Shown here: positions 57,639 through 64,000 of the stretch, piece by piece
Layout of the letters: each line of letters starts with the position of its first letter
Numbering within the stretch: position 1 is the first letter of the stretch
DNA from: Myxococcales bacterium
GTDB taxonomy: Bacteria; Myxococcota_A; UBA9042
Reading direction: 5' to 3'
Assembly (NCBI GenBank): GCA_947491025.1
Contig: CANLIC010000011.1
Location: forward strand, 45,127-109,126
DNA: 64,000 bases
Program-made: the position numbers and the translations under genes
Notes under the pieces: generated by a model
Databases searched by the model: none
What the model was told of the DNA's origin: nothing
What the model saw: the letters and a program-made list of their open reading frames with translations, nothing else

Positions 57639-60068
57639 ATGAGCGATCTCGCGCCCCGTCCGCCGCCTTCAGCCGCCGCGCGCCGCCAGCGCCTCTTGGC
57701 GCTGTTGGTCGCTTCCTGCGCCGGCTGGAGCGCCCTGCTGGTCGCCGTCCAGACGATCGCGCGCCAGGCCCAGACGGGCGACCCGTCCCATCCTTTCGTC
57801 GCCGCCGATCTGCTGCCGGCGCTCGGCCTCGCCATGGCGTGCGTCGGCGCCGCGCTCGGGTTCGACCTCGCGGCCCTAGCGCTCTGGCGGCGCTGGCGAC
57901 CGTCCGCGTCCGGCCTGCTGCCCCTCACCGGCGGCTCGCTCGCCGTGCTGCCCCTGGTGGCCCTCGACCAGTTTGCGCTCTGGCGCGGCAACCAGGGCCT
58001 GGTGTCGCTTGTCGGCATCGGCATCGCCGAAGGGGGCGCGGGCCTGCTGGCGACGCTGGAGGCGTCCGGCATCAGCATCCCAGTGGTTGCGCTGGCCTTG
58101 GCACTGCCAACGCTGGGGGCGGCCCTCGCGGCGGTCGGTCTCGGGCGATGGCTGGACGCAGGGGCACCGCCCTTCAGCGCGCGCGCGAGCGCGACGGCCA
58201 CCCGGTGGACGGCAGGGACGGCGGCGGCGGGGGCGATCCTGCTGGCGCTGGCCCCCGGCGGCGGCGACCTGCCGCGTTTGCTGCTCAGGCTGGCGGCCCC
58301 CGACCGGCGCTGGCAAAGGACGATGCCGATCGACGCCGAGCCTGTGGCGCTGACGTTGCGACCGCCGTTGCCTGGAGCGCTGCAGCCGGCGGCAGGCACC
58401 CTCCTCACGGCGACGGCGACCGCAGATTCGCTGCCGGCGGACGCTCCGCGCCTGTTGGTGCTCATCGTGGTCGAGAGCCTGCGCGCCGATGCCATCGACG
58501 CAGCCGTCACGCCGCACCTGCATCGCCTCTGGCAGCGCGCCGAGCGCTGGCCGCAGATGGTCGCGGCCGCCAATGCCACCCACCCCTCCTGGTATGCCCT
58601 CTTCTTCGGGCGCTGGCCGCATCTGTGGCACCGACTGCGCAGCGACCCGGCCTCAAGAGGCGCCCTGCCGTTGCAGCTCCTGGTGCGCCACGGCTACGCG
58701 CTGTCCGCGATCGGCGGCGCTGGGCTCGACTACTACGGCTTTGAACAGCAGGTGCGCGGCCAGGGTCCTGGGGGACCGCGCCTGCCTTGGCGGCGCTTCG
58801 ACGCCCGCGACGCCTTCGCTGCTGGCGCCCGCGGCCGCGCCGACGCCGATCGCATCGCCATGCAGCAGGCGCTGGCCGAGGTGCTGCGACCTGGCGGCGA
58901 TCGCCGTGCGCTGCTGCTCTTCCTCGACGGCACCCACTTCCCGTACGACTGGATCGACGCCGCGACGCCGTCGTTCGGCCCCGAAGCCGACGCTGCCGAC
59001 CTCCGCCTGGGCCGCCTGGGCGCCGCGGGTCCCAGCGGCCTGCGCAACCGCTACCGACGGGCGTTGGCCCAGGTCGACACCCATCTGGCGCCCGTGCTGC
59101 AGGCGCTGGCGGCCCGCCCAGACGCGGCGGTCGTCGTCACCGGCGACCACGGCGAGGAGTTCCTCGAGCACGGCCTGCTCTCTCACGATGGCGAGCTCTG
59201 CGACGTCCAGCTTCGGGTGCCCTTGCTGATGGCGTGGCCCGGACGGCCGCCGGGCGATCGCCCGCAGATGGCGTCGCATGTCGACGTCATGCCGACGATC
59301 TTACAAAGGCTTGGGATCTCCCGAGCTACGAGCGCCGCACTCGACGGACAACCCCTCGACCTCGCTGCCGATGGCGGACGCGGCTACGCCGAGGTGGTGG
59401 CGACCAGCGGCGGGTCGCCTGCGCTGGCTGCCATCGTGCTGGCAGGGGAGCCGGGCACGGGCAGCTCGCTCGGCCCCCGGCTCGAGGTCGTCTTCGGCGA
59501 TCGCCGCGAAGTGACCGCCAGCCCGACGCTGCACTTGCTGCGCATCGCTGACGCAGCGGGCCGGACGCGATGGGCCGCGCCGCAGCCAGTTCGCAATCGC
59601 GAGCAGCTGCTGCCCTTTGCCGAGGCGCTCCGGACGTTGTACGGCGCAGAGCTGGCGGGGGCCGCCGCGGCAGACGCAACGCCGGCAGCCGGTGAGCCCT
59701 ACCGGGCGCGCCTGGCGGCCCATTCGGGCAGCGAGGCGGGAACGGTGGTCGCGCCGACAGGGCCGAACCCGGCGGCGATCGAGGTCGAGGTCGAGGTCGA
59801 AAACACCGGCGCCCGCGCCTGGTTGCACGACGTCGCGCTCGGCTGGCGCTACCTCGACGACGCCGGTCGCACATTGCCACTGGCAGGTGGCGAGCCGAGG
59901 GCCGCGCTGCCGGGCACGCTGGCGCCAGGGGCGCGGGCGAGGGTCATCGTCCCGCTGCGACCGCCGCCTCGCGCTGCCCTGGTTGAACTCGACGTGGTGC
60001 GCGAGCAGGTCACCTGGTTCGCGGCTGCCGGCAGCACGCCACTGCGGCTGCGGCTAACGCGACGCTAA
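57639..60068 (+). CDS. Membrane-bound sulfatase / alkaline phosphatase superfamily protein (YejM-like)
   Basis: The ATG at 57639 has only AAGG nearby. The 809-aa product has about five hydrophobic segments in the first 230 residues, then a periplasmic hydrolase domain. It carries LLVLIVVESLRADAID (first metal-binding region), NATHPSWYALFFG with a threonine (Thr314) in the nucleophile position, DGTHFPYDW, and the metal motif VVTGDHGEEFLEHG (about 498-511). A beta-sandwich follows. The layout resembles YejM/PbgA and LPS or phosphoglycerol-modifying enzymes. The nucleophile context (T, not the Cys/Ser of arylsulfatases) favours phosphoethanolamine/phosphoglycerol-transferase-like chemistry or a YejM-type regulator. 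It faces the DUF350 operon convergently across 7 bases. Confidence 0.85.
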   Translation: MSDLAPRPPPSAAARRQRLLALLVASCAGWSALLVAVQTIARQAQTGDPSHPFVAADLLPALGLAMACVGAALGFDLAALALWRRWRPSASGLLPLTGGSLAVLPLVALDQFALWRGNQGLVSLVGIGIAEGGAGLLATLEASGISIPVVALALALPTLGAALAAVGLGRWLDAGAPPFSARASATATRWTAGTAAAGAILLALAPGGGDLPRLLLRLAAPDRRWQRTMPIDAEPVALTLRPPLPGALQPAAGTLLTATATADSLPADAPRLLVLIVVESLRADAIDAAVTPHLHRLWQRAERWPQMVAAANATHPSWYALFFGRWPHLWHRLRSDPASRGALPLQLLVRHGYALSAIGGAGLDYYGFEQQVRGQGPGGPRLPWRRFDARDAFAAGARGRADADRIAMQQALAEVLRPGGDRRALLLFLDGTHFPYDWIDAATPSFGPEADAADLRLGRLGAAGPSGLRNRYRRALAQVDTHLAPVLQALAARPDAAVVVTGDHGEEFLEHGLLSHDGELCDVQLRVPLLMAWPGRPPGDRPQMASHVDVMPTILQRLGISRATSAALDGQPLDLAADGGRGYAEVVATSGGSPALAAIVLAGEPGTGSSLGPRLEVVFGDRREVTASPTLHLLRIADAAGRTRWAAPQPVRNREQLLPFAEALRTLYGAELAGAAAADATPAAGEPYRARLAAHSGSEAGTVVAPTGPNPAAIEVEVEVENTGARAWLHDVALGWRYLDDAGRTLPLAGGEPRAALPGTLAPGARARVIVPLRPPPRAALVELDVVREQVTWFAAAGSTPLRLRLTRR

Positions 60069-60075
60069 GCCAGCT

Positions 60076-61386
60076 TCAAGCCGCCGCGGCCACCCCGACC
60101 TCCGGCGTCACGCTGACATCGCTGGCCGAGAGGTCGCAACCCTGCCACACCTCGACGTGGCCACCGAAGTCGCGGCCAGCGCCGCCGCTCTCGACCGCGA
60201 TCAGCCACGGATCGGCGGTCCCGGATGTGGTTTGGAACTCCGCCAAGCTCAACGGAAACTGCTCGCCATCCGGGCTGCGGGGAGCGCTGCCGGCGCGCAG
60301 CTTGCGCACCTGCTGGCGGGTAAAGTGGACCACTTCTTTGCCCGACTCGCCCATGCCTTCCTGCTCGACGTCCAGGGCCCACTCAAGCTCATTGGGCCGA
60401 AAGCGGTCGGGATTGGCTGGCGCCTGGAACAGCCAGAAGGCCCCCGCGTCGAGCAGATCGGCGCGGTTGCCGGTTGGGGCCCCCTCGGGGCGGTGCAGGA
60501 GCCGCAGTGTGAACGCCTCGCCGTGGACGCTGACCAGCAGCAGCAGCGGCTGGCTGGGATCGTCGAGCAGGGCGAGGGCGAATCGAAGGCCGCCATCGCC
60601 CTCCGCCCAGGTGACTCGGCTGACAGCGTAGTCGCTGCCGTGAACCGAGCCGCGGCCGATGTCGAGGGCGTCCTTGAACGCGACCACGTCGGAGATGGCG
60701 ACCTGATCGCCCGGACGCAGGCCCAACCAGTGGTTGGCCAGCTCGGGATCGAGCTCACGGGGACCCGGCGGCGGACCCGGCGCAGGCCCGCCCAGCGCGC
60801 CCGCGGCCTTTGCGCCACCGAGCCGACGCTGCTTCTCGTTGCGGCGCACCATGACGACGATGAAGATGACGGCGCCAAAGACGATGGCGGCGCCGACAAA
60901 CGCGATGATGATGATCACCACGGCCACGCCCGCGCTGGCGGTGCTGCCGGCGGTTGTGCTGCGGTAGCCGACGTTGCCTCCGCCATAGCCAAAGCGCGTC
61001 ATCGGCATCAACGGCCCGCCGCGCATGCGTCCCATCGGGGCGCTGCGGCTGCTCGACCAGGGCCGACTGCTGCTGCTGCTGGAGGACGACGACGACGAGG
61101 GCCGCGGGCTGTAGGACGAGCGGCTCGGGCTGCTGCGCGGAATGCTGCTGCGGTACGATGAGCGCGAGCTCGACCAGGAGCGCGAGGAGCTCGACTTGAA
61201 GGAGCTCGACTTGAAGCCGCGGGCTTCAGCGTCGCTCGGCGCCAAGAGCGCCGCGAGGGTCAGCGCGGTCAGGGCCGGGCCAAGGGCCAGGGGCAGCGCT
61301 AGTGCGAGCGCGAGAAGCGTCACGGAGGCGCGACGCAGCCAGGAGGCTGCTCGCCGTCGGAGGCCGATCGCGCCGCGCTCGTGCAT
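60076..61386 (-). CDS. Ser-rich, single-span membrane protein linked to DUF350
   Basis: The ATG at 61386 follows GGGAGGGG. The 436-aa product has an N-terminal signal (LLALALALPLALGPALTALTLAAL), then a very long Ser/Arg-rich low-complexity stretch (runs of serine, residues ~60-110). A Gly-rich region and one hydrophobic segment (VAVVIIIIAFVGAAIVFGAVIFIVV) follow, then a soluble beta-rich C-terminal domain beginning ELDPELANHWLGLRPGDQV. That domain resembles the DUF2491/YjfK-type proteins that accompany DUF350 genes in enterobacteria (yjf locus), an observation by eye. It is followed on the same strand by the DUF350 gene upstream. Function unknown. Confidence 0.75.
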   Translation of the reverse strand: MHERGAIGLRRRAASWLRRASVTLLALALALPLALGPALTALTLAALLAPSDAEARGFKSSSFKSSSSRSWSSSRSSYRSSIPRSSPSRSSYSPRPSSSSSSSSSSSRPWSSSRSAPMGRMRGGPLMPMTRFGYGGGNVGYRSTTAGSTASAGVAVVIIIIAFVGAAIVFGAVIFIVVMVRRNEKQRRLGGAKAAGALGGPAPGPPPGPRELDPELANHWLGLRPGDQVAISDVVAFKDALDIGRGSVHGSDYAVSRVTWAEGDGGLRFALALLDDPSQPLLLLVSVHGEAFTLRLLHRPEGAPTGNRADLLDAGAFWLFQAPANPDRFRPNELEWALDVEQEGMGESGKEVVHFTRQQVRKLRAGSAPRSPDGEQFPLSLAEFQTTSGTADPWLIAVESGGAGRDFGGHVEVWQGCDLSASDVSVTPEVGVAAAA

Positions 61387-61411
61387 CTGCCCTGCCCCTC
61401 CCGAACGCAGC

Positions 61412-62278
61412 CTAGAAGGGCCGCAGCGCGCCAGCCAGCAACAGCGCGGTGGCGACATGGACGCAGCCAACGACCAAGCCTGAGGCCGCGTTGTGCTGTT
61501 CACCGATCTGCTCGCGTAGGCCGGCGCGCAGCACCAGGGCCGACACGATGGGCGCGGAGGCCGCCAGCACCACGACGCCCAGCGCGCCATCGACGGCGAG
61601 CACCAAGAGCTCGTGCGTGAGGTCACTGCTGGCGCCGGAGATCGCCGCCCGGGTCACGATGCCCATCCCGAGCAGGAAACCAGCGAGCCCGTAGCCGGCG
61701 GCGGCGGAGTCGCGCTTCTCGATGGCGTCATGCACCTCGAAGGGAGCGACCTTGGCGTACACCAGGCTGCCCACGATCATGAAGGCCTGCGACGCCAAGA
61801 AATACAAGACGATGTCGCGCAAGCCGAGGAGCCAGCTCTCGGAGTGGCCGGTCAGCGCGCCGTCGAGTACGAGGCCGGTGCCGACCGCGCTCGCCGCCAG
61901 CACCACGCCGGTGCCGACGTTGCGGTCACGGGCGATCTCCACCCGGGCGTCGAAGGTAGGCAGGACGAAGCGATCGATGAGCCAAGAGCCGGCCGGCAGC
62001 AACAAGAGGGCCAACCCGCCGCCAAAGAGCAGGCCGAGGATGTCGGCGACGACGTCGTCTCCCGCGCCGAACATGGCGCCGCGCAACGCCATCCCGAGAC
62101 CCACGAGGTGCCCAGCCCACCAGGCGGCCGCCGCCGGGTTGCCGCGCGCCACCACCTCGCCCTGTATGTCGAGGCCACAGAGGCGCTGAAAGAGACGCGC
62201 CCCGCACCAGAACATCAGCGCAGCGGCGAAGTAGCGAGGCAGGGCCAGCAGGCCCATCATCATCCAGGACTCGGCCAC
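61412..62278 (-). CDS. DUF350 (YjfL-like) membrane protein
   Basis: The GTG at 62278 follows GAGGAGGGGG. The 288-aa product consists of two DUF350 repeats, each with about four hydrophobic segments: YFAAALMFWCGARLFQRL ... GLGMALRGAMFG, and IVLYFLASQAFMIVGSLVYAKV ... AGFLLGMGIVTRAAISG. The GxGxxxRxA-type motif near the end of each repeat is the family signature. DUF350 proteins are linked to PspA-type and DUF2491 proteins in membrane-stress loci of enterobacteria; their mechanism is unknown. It is the first gene of a two-gene unit with the Ser-rich membrane protein. Confidence 0.9.
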   Translation of the reverse strand: MAESWMMMGLLALPRYFAAALMFWCGARLFQRLCGLDIQGEVVARGNPAAAAWWAGHLVGLGMALRGAMFGAGDDVVADILGLLFGGGLALLLLPAGSWLIDRFVLPTFDARVEIARDRNVGTGVVLAASAVGTGLVLDGALTGHSESWLLGLRDIVLYFLASQAFMIVGSLVYAKVAPFEVHDAIEKRDSAAAGYGLAGFLLGMGIVTRAAISGASSDLTHELLVLAVDGALGVVVLAASAPIVSALVLRAGLREQIGEQHNAASGLVVGCVHVATALLLAGALRPF

Positions 62279-62318
62279 GCCCCCTCCTCGCTGGACTGTG
62301 CGCCTGCACCCCCAGCCG

Positions 62319-64000
62319 CTACTCCATGAACGAGAGCTGGTCCTTGAGACCCTGCGCGCGCTTCTTGAGCTCAGGCAGGAGCTTGTGCTTGGCGTCGATG
62401 GCGGCGACCGCCTCCTCGCAGGCCTTGAGCGCGCGGATGACGTTATCCTTGCTGCCCGTCAACACGGCCTGACCGACCACGCAACGGTTGTAGTGCGCCT
62501 CGGGCTTGGGCTGCTCAGCGACCACCTTGTCGAGCATCGCCATCGCCTCGTCCGACTTGCCAAGGCGCCGCAGGGCGACCGGCAGCGTGACCAGCGCCCA
62601 GTAGTTGGCGGGCTCGCGCGACAACACCTCGCGCAGCAGGCGCTCGGTGGCCTCGAAGTCGAGGCGGCGAATCTGCAGCGAGACGATGTCCAGCAGCGGC
62701 CGGGTGGCGTTGCTATCGGCGTTGGCCGCCTGCTGCAGCCCGTTGAGGCCCTGGCGGATGCCGTCGATGGCCAGCCAGCTCATGCCGATGAGGCGCAACA
62801 ACTCAACGTTCTTCTCCAACTCCGGCACCACGAACATCGCCGCGTTGCCGACCATGATGGCCTCGCGGTGCTGACCAAGGGCATGGTGCGCAGCGGCCAA
62901 CTCGACAAAGAGCGGCCCGACCTGCACCTGCCCTGCGGCGGCGTCGCTGCTTTCGACCATCGCCTCGCGGCGGGTGCGGCCGAACAGCTGCGTTCGGATG
63001 CGCTCGATTGTCTCTTTGGGCCGCTCCTTGCCTTTCCACTCGATGGACGAAAGCTCGACGGCGAACTCGGGCATGGTCACCGTCGCGGCGAACTCGGTGT
63101 CGAGCTCCTTCAGGTTGTCGCGAGCCTCTTCCCAGTAGCGGTCGAAGGCGAAGAGCGAGGCCGCGCGCTTGAGCGCCGCCTGGTAGAGCTCCTTGGCCTT
63201 CTGCTTGTAGGGCTCGGCCTTCTCGAACATCTTGGTGCGCCACTCCTCGCGCAGGTCGTCGACCTTGGCGAAGGCCGGCGGCGGCGGCAGGTTCTCGAGG
63301 CTCTTGGCGATCTCGTGCTGGGCGCGGCCACGGCGCGACGCGGCGGCGGCGATCCACTTGCCGTTCTTGCTGTTCTCGACCTCGACGTAGAAGGCCTCGG
63401 CCTGGGCGGCCAGCTTTGCCTTCTCGGCCGCGTACTTGACCGCGTCCTCCAGCTTCTTCGCTTTGGACTTCACGCCGATCATGCCGCGGAAGCTCGTCTC
63501 ACCGAGCAGGAAGAGCGCCTGCGCCACCGCGTTCTTGCCCTCGCGGTCGAGCGGCTCGAACTTGCCCTCTTCGTTGAGCTTGCGGGCGGTGGCGACGATC
63601 TCGTCGAGGTAACCGCGCGCCTTCTTGGCGCCGCCTGGGAGGTTCATCAAGGCCTGCGCAGTGTTGGCGAGGGCTGCCAACCGCAGGTGCAGCGGCGCCT
63701 CAGCGTTCTTCTTCAAGAACGACTCGCTGGCGCGGATCACGCCCTTCCAGTCCTCTTTGTTCACGTACTGCACCGAGAGCTTGTAGGCCACCTCGGCCGC
63801 CTCCTTGGCCGCCTCCGGGTCGCCGCTCTTGGCCTTGAGCGAGCGCTCGGCGTTGTCGATCACCTTGTCGTACTGGCCGAGGCCGTCGCGGATCAGGGCC
63901 GCGCGCTGCAGAGCGGCCTTGGCCAGGGCGTGCTGCGGATATGCCTCCGCCATCGCCTCATAGGCGTCGGCCGCCGCCGAGAAGTCGGCGACCTCACGCC
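62319..64000 (-). CDS. TPR-repeat protein (5' partial, runs past the window)
   Basis: The frame is open to the right edge (upstream codons read REVADFSAAADAYEAMAEAYPQ, clearly repeat sequence), so the true start lies outside. The visible ~560 residues are helical TPR/SEL1-type repeats with spaced Ala, Gly and aromatic residues (DFSAAADAYEAMAEAYPQHALAKAA, YKLSVQYVNKEDWKGVI, FVELAAAHHALGQHREAIMVG, LLREVLSREPANYWALVTLP). Such proteins mediate assembly of protein complexes, often in the periplasm. The partner is unknown; the DUF350 unit follows after about 40 bases. Confidence 0.9.
   Translation of the reverse strand, partial: REVADFSAAADAYEAMAEAYPQHALAKAALQRAALIRDGLGQYDKVIDNAERSLKAKSGDPEAAKEAAEVAYKLSVQYVNKEDWKGVIRASESFLKKNAEAPLHLRLAALANTAQALMNLPGGAKKARGYLDEIVATARKLNEEGKFEPLDREGKNAVAQALFLLGETSFRGMIGVKSKAKKLEDAVKYAAEKAKLAAQAEAFYVEVENSKNGKWIAAAASRRGRAQHEIAKSLENLPPPPAFAKVDDLREEWRTKMFEKAEPYKQKAKELYQAALKRAASLFAFDRYWEEARDNLKELDTEFAATVTMPEFAVELSSIEWKGKERPKETIERIRTQLFGRTRREAMVESSDAAAGQVQVGPLFVELAAAHHALGQHREAIMVGNAAMFVVPELEKNVELLRLIGMSWLAIDGIRQGLNGLQQAANADSNATRPLLDIVSLQIRRLDFEATERLLREVLSREPANYWALVTLPVALRRLGKSDEAMAMLDKVVAEQPKPEAHYNRCVVGQAVLTGSKDNVIRALKACEEAVAAIDAKHKLLPELKKRAQGLKDQLSFME

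Overview
This is a very GC-rich (about 70% by eye), densely coded chromosomal window. Its gene content suggests a deltaproteobacterial lineage, most likely Myxococcota or a close relative. The evidence is many large secreted lipoproteins with cysteine-rich repeats (including the CDDGN-type 'Myxococcus cysteine-rich repeat'), a 13-fold BIG2 lipoprotein, DUF4388 regulators, a pilB-pilC-pilS type IV pilus block and a split F-ATPase operon. I saw no rRNA, tRNA, CRISPR array, insertion sequence or prophage. The assignment is an inference, because no marker rRNA is present.

Layout. 1-9181 (+): four consecutive cysteine-rich surface proteins; the first is cut by the window edge, and one is fused to a beta-propeller plus a di-haem peroxidase. 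9385-10206 (-): a lipoprotein with a cytochrome c-like tail. 10352-14156 (+): two CPA2-type antiporter-like membrane proteins and a secreted protein, all translationally coupled. 14356-16291 (+): an orphan PAAR spike-tip protein and a coupled, membrane-anchored protein with a faint kinase-like signature. 16441-18578 (+): pyruvate kinase and a TrmK-type tRNA methyltransferase. 18604-22452 (-): the BIG2 lipoprotein. 22894-25412 (+): lytic transglycosylase, proline iminopeptidase, small lipoprotein. 25417-27612: pyrimidine-nucleoside phosphorylase divergent from apaG. 27720-31432 (+): a multipass membrane protein coupled to a DinG/YoaA helicase. 31481-34380: a sensor kinase divergent from an HtrA/DegS-like protease. 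34511-35845 (+): an APH-fold phosphotransferase.

35926-37787 (-): cysK-cysE, the last two steps of cysteine synthesis. 38039-43124 (-): pilB, pilC and pilS. 43244-48952 (-): a tight operon of a pseudo-receiver/DUF4388 protein, tsaD, ksgA and a cN-II-type 5'-nucleotidase. 49148-50946 (-): atpI-atpB-atpE, with a c subunit carrying residues typical of Na+ coupling. 51250-54453 (+): a giant DUF4175-like coiled-coil protein. 54788-57391 (+): clpB. 57639-60068 (+): a membrane sulfatase/YejM-like protein, convergent with a Ser-rich membrane protein and a DUF350 protein (60076-62278, -). The window ends inside a TPR protein.

Many gene pairs overlap by 1-4 bases (ATGA, GTGA, TTGA), so several starts can be fixed by coupling plus an upstream Shine-Dalgarno. 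The most unusual items are the PAAR/kinase-like pair, the propeller-peroxidase fusion lipoprotein, the Na+-like ATPase rotor subunit, and the divergent sensor kinase/HtrA module that has no response regulator nearby.
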